Source: Tahibacter aquaticus (GTDB lineage Bacteria > Pseudomonadota > Gammaproteobacteria > Xanthomonadales > Rhodanobacteraceae). From it: a DNA stretch of 64,000 nucleotides. The position numbers and the translations under genes are program-made. The stretch covers positions 310,001 through 374,000 of the forward strand of contig NZ_SNZH01000007.1 of assembly GCF_004363655.1 (NCBI RefSeq), read 5' to 3'. A model generated the notes under the pieces. It saw only the letters and a list, made by a program, of their open reading frames with translations, was not told the DNA's origin and did no database searches. Position 1 is the first letter of the stretch. Each line of letters starts with the position of its first letter. Positions 25,200 through 33,714 of this stretch are shown here, piece by piece.

Positions 25200-26885
25200 T
25201 TATTCCAATGCAGGATTGTTACGCTGGAATGACACCGACGTACAAGAGTCTGAATCCTGGCAGGAAAAAGCGGGCGCAAGGCGGCCCTGGTCCTTCGGTT
25301 TGATGCCCCTGCGACGCAGTTCCAGCACGTACGGCGTCACTTCGGTAATACGTGCTTCGATGCGTGCGCGCTGGTAATAGTCCAGATCGCGGCGTTCGGT
25401 CAGCGTACGCAGCTGGTTCATGGCGTCTTCGAGGCGACCGCTGAGCAGGGCCACGTCGGCATAGGCCTCGGCGGCGCGAATCTTGTCGCCGCCCAGTTCA
25501 GCGGCGCGGGCAAATACCCGGTAAACCTCGGGATCGTCGATTTCCTCGGCCATCATCGGCCGCAGCAGATCCTGCGCGCGGCGTCCGCTGCCGGCCTTGC
25601 CGTCTTCGATCAGGGTCTGTGCGTAGGCCAGGGCGATGGCCCGGTTAGCCGGCGAATTGGCGATCAGGCGTTCGTAGCGATTGAGTGCATCGGTGCGGCG
25701 GCCGGCCTGAGCTTCGGTCTGCGCCAGGGCGAGCTGGTAGGGCAGTATGGTGGGCGATTCCTCGGCCAGTGCGGCCAGCAGGGCGCGTGCGGCTTCGCCC
25801 TGGCCCAGGCGCCACAGGGCGAGTGCATGGCCGTACTTGGCCGCGGCCTCCGCCACGCTGCCGGCTTCGCGCCGGTTGCTGGCGTAATAGCTGACCAGCG
25901 AGCTGGGTTGATCGGCAGCCAGCACGCGCGCTCTCTCGCGCATCAGGGCGAAATACAGGCCGTCGCCATGGATGGTGGCTTTGACTTCAGTTGTGCTCAG
26001 ACGCGGCAGCGGCGCCAGTTCGTCCGGCCGGGTCGGTGGCGACCAGTAGCCGGTTGGTGCGGGCAGGCTGGTTGTGGAGGCGCGGACGAGCTTCTGCTCG
26101 GCGGCCAAGGCATCGGCGCGCGCCTTGGCGTCGCTGATGCGGTCGGTATTCACCGGGTGGGTACGCAGCAGGTCGGGAATGCCGCGGTCGCCGGCACCCG
26201 GGCGCAACGTGCGCTCCATGCGGGCGAAGAAACTGGCCATGAATTGCGGGTCGTAGTCAGCCCGGGCCAGGGTCTGGATGCCGACGCGGTCGGCTTCGAT
26301 TTCATCCTTGCGGGTGAAGTTGATCTGGCGCTGCTGGATCAGCGAGGTGCCGGCCACCAGCGCCGCCTCGGCCCCGTCGCCGGCCGAACCCTGGGCTGCG
26401 ATCATTGCGCCGAGCATGGCCAGCGCGATCGGTAACGAGGATTTCTGCGAATCCTCGAACGCGCGCAGCAGATGGTCCTGGCTGATATGCGCCACTTCGT
26501 GCGCCAGTACCGCGGCCACTTCGCCTTCTTCCACTGCGGTAGTGATGAGGCCGGCATTCACGCCGATATAGCCGCCCGGCGCGGCGAAGGCGTTGATGTT
26601 GGGATCGCGCACAACGAAGAAGGTGTAACTCTGCTCGGGCTTGTCGCTGTGCGCGACCAGGCGAAAGCCCAGGGTATTGATGTAGTCGACCAGCAGCGGG
26701 TCGTCGAGGATCAGGTTCAGCGAGCGCATTTCGTGCAGCATGCTGGCGCCGTAGTCGCGCTGCTGCTGCGGCGACATGATGGCGGCGGCGGAGCTGCCGA
26801 TGTCGGGAAGTCGCACGCCCGATTCGCGCGCGCCGGCTATGCCGGTAGCGCAAAAACTGAGCAGGACAAGAAACCAATTGCGCAT
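25200..26885 (-). CDS. bepA: Periplasmic M48 metalloprotease with TPR tail, BepA-like
   Basis: BepA-type proteases degrade or assist outer-membrane proteins such as LptD at the periplasmic side of the BAM machinery. The 561-residue product has a signal peptide ([19 protein letters not shown]), the M48 zinc motif [16 protein letters not shown] near residue 130 with a downstream EIEADRVGI ligand segment, and a C-terminal half of TPR-like helices (from about residue 340: [36 protein letters not shown]). The final 30 residues are charged, ending QRNNPALE. It reads toward phoB with a 47-nt gap, so the phosphate operon may partly be transcribed from its promoter. Family assignment is firm; the exact substrates are not. 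Confidence 0.9.
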   Translation of the reverse strand: MRNWFLVLLSFCATGIAGARESGVRLPDIGSSAAAIMSPQQQRDYGASMLHEMRSLNLILDDPLLVDYINTLGFRLVAHSDKPEQSYTFFVVRDPNINAFAAPGGYIGVNAGLITTAVEEGEVAAVLAHEVAHISQDHLLRAFEDSQKSSLPIALAMLGAMIAAQGSAGDGAEAALVAGTSLIQQRQINFTRKDEIEADRVGIQTLARADYDPQFMASFFARMERTLRPGAGDRGIPDLLRTHPVNTDRISDAKARADALAAEQKLVRASTTSLPAPTGYWSPPTRPDELAPLPRLSTTEVKATIHGDGLYFALMRERARVLAADQPSSLVSYYASNRREAGSVAEAAAKYGHALALWRLGQGEAARALLAALAEESPTILPYQLALAQTEAQAGRRTDALNRYERLIANSPANRAIALAYAQTLIEDGKAGSGRRAQDLLRPMMAEEIDDPEVYRVFARAAELGGDKIRAAEAYADVALLSGRLEDAMNQLRTLTERRDLDYYQRARIEARITEVTPYVLELRRRGIKPKDQGRLAPAFSCQDSDSCTSVSFQRNNPALE

Positions 26886-27129
26886 GGCCTGGACGTCGTG
26901 CGGGGGAAGGAAGATAGCTGCGACACCTTAACCCAGCCCGGGTTCCGCGGCCACGGCCGCAGCGTCGCCGTTCATCGAAGGTTGCAGCCTGGGCCGCCGC
27001 GCCCGGCAACCGCGGGCACAGCGGCCCGGCGGCGGCAGCGCCACCCTTGCCGAAACCGTTTCAGCCCCCACAATGCGCAGGAGCTATGGCGGCCGCAGTC
27101 TACCCGGCGGCGCCGATCAGGAGAAAAGC

Positions 27130-27393
27130 GTGGCTACTGTAGAAATGTATACAACGGCGATCTGCCCTTACTGCATCGCCGCCAAGAGCGTGCTTAAGTC
27201 CAAGGGGCTGGAGTACCAGGAAATTCGCATCGACAGCGACGCCGGCAAGCTCGCTGAGATGCTTGCCCGCAGTGGAGGGCGCCGCACGGTGCCGCAGATT
27301 TTCATCAACGGCGTACATGTCGGCGGGCATGACGATCTGGTCGCCGCCGATCGCAGCGGCCGCCTGGCGCAGATCCTGGAGGGCGCGGCATGA
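27130..27393 (+). CDS. grxC: Glutaredoxin 3
   Basis: This 87-residue thioredoxin-fold protein reduces disulfides and glutathione-mixed disulfides with glutathione. It has the CPYC active site in MYTTAICPYCIAAKSVL, the cis-Pro block RRTVPQIFINGVHVGG and GGHDDL, all typical of GrxC. The frame is open upstream to 27073, but GTG 27130 with AGGAG ahead gives the normal N-terminus VATVEMYTT. The stop overlaps the next start as ATGA. The 244-nt gap between it and the divergent bepA gene must hold both promoters; I see no clear consensus pair there. Confidence 0.93.
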   Translation: MATVEMYTTAICPYCIAAKSVLKSKGLEYQEIRIDSDAGKLAEMLARSGGRRTVPQIFINGVHVGGHDDLVAADRSGRLAQILEGAA

Positions 27394-27776
27394 GCGAGGA
27401 CAAGGTCAGGCAGTTCACCGATTTCCGCAAGCGCATGAACGAGCGCATCCTGGCCGAAGACAATCAGGTCGTGCGCCGCTTCTTTGCCCTGGACACGCAG
27501 ACCTACAAGGCTGGCGCGCTGGACGTGAAGACCAAGGAGATGCTCGGCCTGGTCGCTTCCATGGTGCTGCGCTGCGACGACTGCATCGCGTACCACGTGG
27601 CGCAATGCAAAGAGGTTGGCGTCGGCCGCGACGAATTCTTCGAGATCTTCAGCGTCGGTCTGGTAGTCGGCGGCTCGATCGTGATTCCGCATCTGCGCCG
27701 TGCGGTCGATTTCCTCGATCAGCTGGAGTCCGCCGAGGTTGCGGCACCGCCCCAGCACGATCACGGCCAAGTCTGA
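27390..27776 (+). CDS. Carboxymuconolactone-decarboxylase-family (AhpD-like) protein
   Basis: This 128-residue all-helical protein belongs to the carboxymuconolactone decarboxylase/AhpD superfamily. The redox CxxC is seen in LRCDDCIAYHVAQCKE, with the histidine (AYH) that accompanies it in AhpD-like disulfide reductases, and KTKEMLGLVASMVL forms the preceding helix. The coupled start (ATGA) with a glutaredoxin gene supports a thiol-redox role, perhaps in peroxide detoxification, rather than aromatic degradation. The C-terminus ends in a His/Gln-rich tail. No partner peroxidase is adjacent. Confidence 0.85.
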   Translation: MSEDKVRQFTDFRKRMNERILAEDNQVVRRFFALDTQTYKAGALDVKTKEMLGLVASMVLRCDDCIAYHVAQCKEVGVGRDEFFEIFSVGLVVGGSIVIPHLRRAVDFLDQLESAEVAAPPQHDHGQV

Positions 27777-27818
27777 ACCCCGGCGCACAGAGACATTGAG
27801 CCAGACCTATGGCCGGGT

Positions 27819-28967
27819 TCAGCGTTTCTGTACGCGCAGCAGCTGTACCGGCGTGCGGTCCGGCGCAAAGCCGTCGAGGCGGTTGATATCGATGGAATCG
27901 AAATCGGCGATCAGCGCGCCGGCTGCATCGGTCAGGCGGCAGCGTCGCGGCGGCGCCGCGCGGGTCAGTTGCGGCTCGCGCTCGCAGCTGAGCATGGAGC
28001 CGTCATCGCCGCTGAGGCGATAGTTCGCCGCGGCGACAAAGCTGTTTGCATTCAGGCGCAACTGGCGCGCACTGCGCGGCTGGCCCGGCGTTGCGCCCAG
28101 CAGCACCCAGTCGCCATGCCACGAGGCGCCATCGGTCTGGTCGGCAAACGGCAGGTGGGCCAGTTCTATCACCTGCAGACGCAGCAGCGGCTGAGTCTCG
28201 CCTTGTTCGTATTGGCCCAGCCAGGCCGTCGCGCGGCCGTTGCCCTGGAAATCCATGTGCAGCAGCGCGCTGTCGGCAGCAGCGTCCGGAGTCGGCTCTT
28301 CCGGGTTGCCGTTGCCCGCGGCGACCAGGTCGATCTGGGTCGTGCGGCTGCGCAATTTGCTGGTGCCGAAATACCAGATCGGACTGCCTTTGCGCGTTTT
28401 GCCCAGCACGGCCACGGCCAGGGTATAGCCCTGCACTTCAAGGCTGAAGCCGGTGCCGGCCATCGGGTTGGTCGCATCGGCCAGCGGCAGCGGCCACCAC
28501 AGCCCGGCTGTCGGCAGTGGGCGCGGACCGTCGCCTTTGCCGATCAACGCGAAGCCGCGCAATTCTGCTGCGGCCGTGGCGCTGTTGGCAGTCCGTACGC
28601 TCACGCGCAGCGGCATATCCGGCCAGCGCTTGCCCACTTTCGGCGCGAGATCGACTTCGATGTCGAACGGCATCGGCGTACGTGCGCACAGCGGTCGTTT
28701 CGAGCGCAGTTCGATATTCAGTTCGTTGCCATCGAGGCTCACGGTTTCCACGCTGGGCAGGCAGGGCGTGGGCCAGTTGCCTTGCAGGCGCAGGGCGATC
28801 TTGCCCTCCAGTGCCTCGATACGCAGTTCCGGGTTGCGGCTGTAGGGCGCGAATGGCTGCTGTGCCCGTGCCGGATTCGCCAGTGCAAGGACCAGGGCGA
28901 AGCAGGCGCTGGCGGCATGACTCAGGGCAGCCATTGACCTTGGTCGCATACGGCGGTGGTTGTTCAC
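27819..28967 (-). CDS. Exported protein with Trp/Gly-rich module
   Basis: This 382-residue protein has a long N-terminal region with a signal peptide ending ANPARAQQ (residue ~36). The first mature domain (SRNPELRIEALEGKIALRLQ to about residue 140) is beta-rich and has two cysteines (NWPTPCLPS and RPLCARTP). The middle region has the block AGLWWPLPLADATNPMAGTG followed by FSLEVQGYTLAVAVLGKTR and SPIWYFGTSKL. Similar blocks occur in the metalloprotease encoded at 30123-32444. The C-terminal portion has further cysteines around SCERE and RRCRLTD. It is convergent with the AhpD-like gene and divergent from the isocitrate dehydrogenase gene. I do not assign a function; it is probably a cell-surface or secreted protein. 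Confidence 0.72.
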   Translation of the reverse strand: MNNHRRMRPRSMAALSHAASACFALVLALANPARAQQPFAPYSRNPELRIEALEGKIALRLQGNWPTPCLPSVETVSLDGNELNIELRSKRPLCARTPMPFDIEVDLAPKVGKRWPDMPLRVSVRTANSATAAAELRGFALIGKGDGPRPLPTAGLWWPLPLADATNPMAGTGFSLEVQGYTLAVAVLGKTRKGSPIWYFGTSKLRSRTTQIDLVAAGNGNPEEPTPDAAADSALLHMDFQGNGRATAWLGQYEQGETQPLLRLQVIELAHLPFADQTDGASWHGDWVLLGATPGQPRSARQLRLNANSFVAAANYRLSGDDGSMLSCEREPQLTRAAPPRRCRLTDAAGALIADFDSIDINRLDGFAPDRTPVQLLRVQKR

Positions 28968-29032
28968 TGGGAAGGCATCTCCGATAATGCGGAGTTTTCT
29001 ATCTATCCGGCAAGTCGTATTTGGAGCATTGC

Positions 29033-30046
29033 ATGAGCAAGACTATTGCCGTTATCCGCGGCGACGGCATCGGCCCGGAAATCATGAACGCCACTTTGCG
29101 CGTTCTTGACGAACTGAAGACCGGGTTGAACTACGAATTCGTCGACGCAGGCATGGCGGCACAAGAGCGCTGCGGCGAACTGTTGCCGCAGGCGACCATG
29201 GAATCCATCGCGCGCCATCGTGTCGCGCTCAAGGGACCATTGACCACGCCGATCGGCGGTGGTTTCTCCTCTCTGAATGTGGAATTGCGCAAGCGCTTCG
29301 ACCTGTATGCAAACGTACGCCCGGCGATCACCATTCCCGGCACCAAGGCACGCTACGACGGCATCGACCTGATCACCGTACGTGAGAACACGGAAGGTGC
29401 CTACGGTTCCGAAGGCCAGACCCTTTCCGAAGACGGCGACACTGCGCACTCCCAGATCAAGGTGACGCGCCGCGGTTCCGAGCGCATCGTGCGCTATGCC
29501 TTCGAGCTGGCACGGCGCCAGGGGCGCAAGAAAATTACCGTCGTACACAAAGCCAATATCATGAAGACCACCTCGGGTTTGTTCCTAAAGGTGGCGCGGG
29601 AAGTGGCTGCGGAATATCCGGAAATCCAGTGCAACGAAATGATCGTCGACAACTGCTGCATGCAGCTGGTGATGAATCCGCAGCAATTCGACGTTATCGT
29701 GACCACCAATCTGTTCGGCGACATCATCTCGGATCTTTGCGCCGGCCTGGTCGGTGGCCTGGGCCTGGCTCCGGGCGCGAATATCGGGACCGAAGCGGCG
29801 ATCTTCGAGGCCGTGCACGGCTCGGCTCCTGACATTGCCGGCAAGGGCGTGGCTAATCCCTGTGCGTTGCTGCTGGCAGCCTGCCAGATGCTGGGGCACC
29901 TGGGCCTGGAAGATCAGGCGCAACGCGTACGTGCGGCGATACGCGACGTGCTGGCGCGCAAGGACCGGGTCACGCCCGATCTGGGCGGCAACGGCAGCAC
30001 CGCCAGCTTCGCCGACGCACTGATCGACAGCCTGCGCGGAAGCTGA
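29033..30046 (+). CDS. Isocitrate dehydrogenase, probably NAD-dependent type
   Basis: The product is a 337-residue beta-decarboxylating dehydrogenase of the isocitrate/isopropylmalate family. Blocks are IAVIRGDGIGPEIM, NVELRKRFDLYANVRP with substrate-binding arginines, DLITVRENTEGAYGSE, KITVVHKANIMKTT with the catalytic Lys, DVIVTTNLFGDIISDL with metal-binding Asp, and FEAVHGSAPDIAGKGVANP. The length and the NVELRKRFDLYANVRP version fit bacterial NAD-type isocitrate dehydrogenases rather than LeuB. ATG 29033 is preceded by GGAG; a TTG at 29021 overlaps that site and is not used. It stands alone between divergent and convergent neighbours with its own terminator. Homoisocitrate dehydrogenase is a less likely alternative. 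Confidence 0.87.
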   Translation: MSKTIAVIRGDGIGPEIMNATLRVLDELKTGLNYEFVDAGMAAQERCGELLPQATMESIARHRVALKGPLTTPIGGGFSSLNVELRKRFDLYANVRPAITIPGTKARYDGIDLITVRENTEGAYGSEGQTLSEDGDTAHSQIKVTRRGSERIVRYAFELARRQGRKKITVVHKANIMKTTSGLFLKVAREVAAEYPEIQCNEMIVDNCCMQLVMNPQQFDVIVTTNLFGDIISDLCAGLVGGLGLAPGANIGTEAAIFEAVHGSAPDIAGKGVANPCALLLAACQMLGHLGLEDQAQRVRAAIRDVLARKDRVTPDLGGNGSTASFADALIDSLRGS

Positions 30047-30069
30047 GCTGCGAAGCGAACCATGAACAA

Positions 30070-30099
30070 AAAACGGCGTGCCGCCAGGCACGCCGTTTT
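30070..30099. terminator. Terminator between isocitrate dehydrogenase and metalloprotease genes
   Basis: AAAACGGCGTGCC (30070-30082) pairs perfectly with GGCACGCCGTTTT (30087-30099) around a GCCA loop. With the A-run on one side and the T-run on the other it can serve both convergent genes. Confidence 0.87.
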
Positions 30100-30122
30100 C
30101 GTTGGTGCCGGCGTCTGCCGCT

Positions 30123-32444
30123 TCAGTCGCCCGGTGGCGCTGACAATAGCGTCAGCGGCACATCGTCGCGACGGAAATTGGCGACACCGGGCTGGGTGAT
30201 GGCAATGCTGACGCGATTGGCGCCGTCGGCGGGCTCGGTACGCGTAGGCCGGGTCAGCCTGAATTTGATGGTGCCGACGGCCCGCGTCGCGTTCGGCGCG
30301 GCCGGGGGCTGGCAGAGGCGGCAGTAGCCGCTAACTTCGTACAAAGTCAATTCTTGCGTATTGGCAAGATCCACATCGGCAAGCCGGGTAACAGCCCAGC
30401 GTGAGCGGCCCTGCTGGTCCGGGTAGTAAAGCACGGCTACCAGCTGCGCCTGCCCGGCTGCGCCACGGATGCTCAGCAGCTCCATTCCCCAGCCCTGATC
30501 GCTGGCGTTGCCGCCATACCAGTGGCCGGAAAAATCCGGCGTGGTGTGTTCAGCGGGCAGCACAGCCGGCTCTATGCACCAACTGCCATTTTCGCCGCGG
30601 ATCGACCAGCGCATCAGGGCGAGCGCGCCGGCGCCGCTGCGGTCGGCGCTGCGGCAGCTCGGCGATTGCGCTGCCTGGTTGAAGTCGATGAACAGATTGC
30701 CGGCAGAGCTGCGGTCCAGCTCCGTGCGCCGTGTCGTGGCGTTGTAGCGCAGCCGCATCAGCGCGATGCCGTCGCTCTGTTTGGCGCCGATGAACTTGCC
30801 GTCGATCAGGCGGCCCAGGCCCAGGTAGTATTCGGGCAGCCCGTCGTTCTCGAAAGTATAGAAAATGACGAAGTACAGGTCGCCTTCGGTGGCGCTGCGC
30901 TGGTACAGCTGGAAGTCGATGCCGTGGCCGCCGCGGGTGCGGTCGTACCAGTTGCCGGTCGCCGGTATGGCGTAGCTGGGTGGCGTGGCGTCAGTCGTGG
31001 CCCACCCCAGTGCGTGCAGCATGGGCAGCGCCAGGCCCAGGCTGCGGTTGGAGCTGCCGTCGTCGAACGCGTTCATCAGGTCGCCCGCTTGTACCGTATG
31101 CGACAAGGTGGATCCGGGCCGGGTCTTGCATGGATCGCCGGCCGCCGCGCGTTCGCACGGCGCGAAGATCAGCGGAAAATTGTCCGGCATGGGCTGGTCG
31201 CGGCGCTGGTTCAGTGCGGACATCACTGCTTCCATGCCGGCCCAGCGCACGCTGTCGTTGGATACTGCGGCGCTGGCACGTTGTGCATCGCTGGTCGCTG
31301 GGCCGAGAAAGGGCTGGTAGCTGCGCGCCTGCGTATCCACGGCGACGAGCTGGCGGCTGAAGGCGTCGTCGTAGGACTCGCCGCCCTCGCTGCTGCCGCG
31401 TGCACCGACGACGCCATCGTCAGGATCGACATTGATCAGGCTGACAAAACCCATGCCGTGGGTAAGCTCGTGCATGGTCGTGGTAATGAAATCGATCGAG
31501 CGTGCCGGCTTGGATGCACCAGTGAAGCCGTAATAGAACGGTACGTTGATGATATTGACTGGCGGATCGAGATCGCTGTTGAACGTGGCCTCTATATCCG
31601 GCTCGTTGCAGTCGTTGCCGAAGGTGCCGCACTGGGGCGTACCGCTGAGACGGACGGCTTCGGTCACCGCATACCAGCTGTATTTGTCCGGCAGCCACGG
31701 TACGACGAAGTCCTCCGTGTCGACGATGAAGGTGCTGGGGCCGGCCGCGGCAATGCGCGCGCCCTCGCTCTGGCTGCCGCCCAGCGCTTTCCAGCAAGCA
31801 TGTACCGAGATCGGCATCGGCGACTGCAGCTGCTGCGCGAGCAGCTCGCCAGCGCGAGCCAGTGCATTGCGCCGCTGCTCGCCCAGGGTGGTGCCGGGGT
31901 TGCCATCGATGGGGGCTGCGGCGGTCAGGTCGAACCAGGGCGCGCTGTTGCAACCGCTGTTGTCGGGAAAGCTGAAATTGATGCCGGCAACAGGCACGCT
32001 GCCGTTGAGGCTGGCCTTGAGGCTGAGATTTTGCGTCGTTGGTGCGAAGTTCAGTACAGCGATGTACCAGCGTCCCGGTCGCAGCGGTATGCGGCTGGAC
32101 TTCTGTACCAGGATGCTTTCGTCGCCACTTCGGCTCAGACCCCAGTAGTGGGCATAGTCGAGGAACAATTGCGCGTCGGGCGAAGCGGCCTCGTTCGATG
32201 TCTTCTCGGCGAACGGTGTGCCGTAGCGCAACAGCAGGTCGACGTTGCCGCTACCCTGGTTGTCCAGCTCCAGCTTGAGTTGGGCTGCACCCAGCGGTAC
32301 GTCGATATAGTAAGACGTGGAGAAATTGGCGCCGGGGATGCCGAAAGTGGCTGCCTGGCCGTTTTGCAGTGCGATGGCTGGCGTTGCTGAGGCTGGCATC
32401 GCTGCGCAGAGCGCAAAGAGTGTGGCAAGCCATCGGCACGTCAT
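30123..32444 (-). CDS. Secreted zinc metalloprotease with PPC domain and Trp/Gly-rich modules
   Basis: This 773-residue exported protein starts MTCRWLATLFALCAAMPASA, a signal peptide. Residues ~20-145 look like a pre-peptidase C-terminal domain (YYIDVPLGAAQLKLELDNQG, GRWYIAVLNF). The catalytic motif TTMHELTHGMGFVSL near residue 325 is a zincin HExxHxxGF. The C-terminal third holds two modules opening GNWYDRTRGGHGIDFQLY and GHWYGGNASDQGWGMELL, each followed by VIFYTF/VAVLYY and a Trp/Tyr-x-LG-type strand; related blocks occur in the 27819-28967 product. GGAGG lies ahead of ATG 32444. The start overlaps the 97-residue exported protein gene as ATGA. Likely an extracellular protease; no exact peptidase family is claimed. 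Confidence 0.82.
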   Translation of the reverse strand: MTCRWLATLFALCAAMPASATPAIALQNGQAATFGIPGANFSTSYYIDVPLGAAQLKLELDNQGSGNVDLLLRYGTPFAEKTSNEAASPDAQLFLDYAHYWGLSRSGDESILVQKSSRIPLRPGRWYIAVLNFAPTTQNLSLKASLNGSVPVAGINFSFPDNSGCNSAPWFDLTAAAPIDGNPGTTLGEQRRNALARAGELLAQQLQSPMPISVHACWKALGGSQSEGARIAAAGPSTFIVDTEDFVVPWLPDKYSWYAVTEAVRLSGTPQCGTFGNDCNEPDIEATFNSDLDPPVNIINVPFYYGFTGASKPARSIDFITTTMHELTHGMGFVSLINVDPDDGVVGARGSSEGGESYDDAFSRQLVAVDTQARSYQPFLGPATSDAQRASAAVSNDSVRWAGMEAVMSALNQRRDQPMPDNFPLIFAPCERAAAGDPCKTRPGSTLSHTVQAGDLMNAFDDGSSNRSLGLALPMLHALGWATTDATPPSYAIPATGNWYDRTRGGHGIDFQLYQRSATEGDLYFVIFYTFENDGLPEYYLGLGRLIDGKFIGAKQSDGIALMRLRYNATTRRTELDRSSAGNLFIDFNQAAQSPSCRSADRSGAGALALMRWSIRGENGSWCIEPAVLPAEHTTPDFSGHWYGGNASDQGWGMELLSIRGAAGQAQLVAVLYYPDQQGRSRWAVTRLADVDLANTQELTLYEVSGYCRLCQPPAAPNATRAVGTIKFRLTRPTRTEPADGANRVSIAITQPGVANFRRDDVPLTLLSAPPGD

Positions 32445-32734
32445 TGGCGCGGCCCTCCGCTGATGGTGCGATCTTGCGGCGTGCGCAGGCGTGGGTTTGG
32501 CACGTCGGTGCACTGCAGCTTCAGCCCGCCGTTTGCGTCGGGTACGACGCGCATTTCGCTGACCGTGGCGGCGCGCACCACATGCGCCTGCGGCCGGCGG
32601 ATCGTGCCGCTGTCGTCAAGAGCACTCTTGCCGTGGGTGGCAATCGCCAGCGGCTTGAATTCAGGAGATTGGGCTGCGTAGGCGGCCGAAAAGGTCAGCA
32701 ACAGGACGGTGCCGGCGAGCGAGAGTCGGTTCAT
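32441..32734 (-). CDS. Small exported protein coupled to the metalloprotease gene
   Basis: This 97-residue product has a signal peptide (MNRLSLAGTVLLLTFSAAYA, cleavage around AYAAQ) and a mature part of about 76 residues with one cysteine (KLQCTDVPN). The sequence RRPQAHVVRAATVSEMRVVP suggests a short alpha/beta region. Its stop overlaps the metalloprotease start as ATGA, so both are made from the same message. It resembles no family I know. By position it could be a protease inhibitor, chaperone or secretion partner; that is inference only. thiD ends just upstream in the same direction. Confidence 0.66.
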   Translation of the reverse strand: MNRLSLAGTVLLLTFSAAYAAQSPEFKPLAIATHGKSALDDSGTIRRPQAHVVRAATVSEMRVVPDANGGLKLQCTDVPNPRLRTPQDRTISGGPRQ

Positions 32735-32746
32735 GCCATGTTCCTT

Positions 32747-33571
32747 TCAGCGAACAGTAGTGCGTCGGCGAATCGGCGCAACAACAGCAGAATGTTCCAG
32801 CACATCGATGGTACTCCGGCCCGGCCGGTACGCCTTCAGCAGCGCGGCGTGCACGTAGTCGGTCGCGCGGGAGCAGGCCTGGGCGAGGTCCAGACCCAGG
32901 GCCAGATTCGATACGATGGCTGCGGCCAGGGTGCAGCCAGTGCCATGACCGTTGCGCGCCAGTCTTTCATGGACGAATTCGCGCTTGTCATTCCCCCAGT
33001 AAAGCCGGTCGACGACCTGGCGGCCCCGCTGGTGGCCACCCTTGATAAGTACCGCCTGCGCGCCTTCTTCCAGCAATAGACGGGCTATGCGATCCAGATC
33101 GCTGTTGCGGCGAACGGGCAGGCCACTCAGCGCCGCGGCCTCAGGGAGGTTGGGCGTGATCAGGCTGGCGCGGGGCAGCAAATAACGGCGCAGTGCGCTG
33201 ATTGCCGAGCTCTGCAGCAGGGCGGCCCCGCTGGTGGAAATCATTACCGGGTCCAGCACGTAGTGGCCCTCATGGCCTTGCATGCCGGTGGCGACAGCGC
33301 GGATGGTGCGGGCATCGGCCAGCATGCCGGTCTTCCAGGCCGCGATGGCGAAATCGTCGCGGACCGCCGCAATCTGGCTGCAAATATGCGCAGGCGGCAA
33401 ACTATGTACCGCGGTCACCGCACGCGTGTTTTGCGAAGTCACCGCTGTGATCGCGCAAGTGCCGTGCACGGCATGGGCCTGGAAGGTTTTCAGGTCCGCC
33501 TGGATGCCGGCACCGCCACCGGAGTCTGACCCGGCGACCGTGAGCACGCTGGGGCGAGCAGTTTTACGCAT
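32747..33571 (-). CDS. thiD: Hydroxymethylpyrimidine/phosphomethylpyrimidine kinase
   Basis: ThiD phosphorylates 4-amino-5-hydroxymethyl-2-methylpyrimidine twice for thiamine synthesis. The 274-residue ribokinase-fold protein has [20 protein letters not shown] at the start, a [12 protein letters not shown] block (residues ~105-116), [25 protein letters not shown] and the anion-hole segment [18 protein letters not shown]. It starts at ATG 33571 and runs toward the small exported protein gene with a 12-nt gap, so it may be first in that operon. The gap to the divergent beta-barrel gene (143 nt) carries the plus-strand promoter. Confidence 0.94.
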   Translation of the reverse strand: MRKTARPSVLTVAGSDSGGGAGIQADLKTFQAHAVHGTCAITAVTSQNTRAVTAVHSLPPAHICSQIAAVRDDFAIAAWKTGMLADARTIRAVATGMQGHEGHYVLDPVMISTSGAALLQSSAISALRRYLLPRASLITPNLPEAAALSGLPVRRNSDLDRIARLLLEEGAQAVLIKGGHQRGRQVVDRLYWGNDKREFVHERLARNGHGTGCTLAAAIVSNLALGLDLAQACSRATDYVHAALLKAYRPGRSTIDVLEHSAVVAPIRRRTTVR

Positions 33572-33661
33572 GGTTGTTGTTATCCTGCAACAGGTTGAGG
33601 CGAAATCATGCCATCCCTCACGTAAATCGGCATCTCAGCTTGAAAATTCGGTGTTGCGTAC

Positions 33662-33690
33662 TTGACTCGCTGTTGCGTTATCGCCAAAAT
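33662..33690 (+). promoter_or_regulatory. Candidate sigma-70 promoter for the outer-membrane barrel gene
   Basis: TTGACT (33662-33667) and CAAAAT (33685-33690) are 17 nt apart in the thiD/barrel divergent gap. The predicted start would be near 33697, leaving a short leader before ATG 33715. Confidence 0.5.
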
Positions 33691-33714
33691 CCGTCGTGAC
33701 AATCACCACAAGCC

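Noticed and set aside
30522-32390. A 622-codon open frame on the plus strand
   Set aside because: Antisense to the secreted metalloprotease, which carries HExxH, PPC and a signal peptide.
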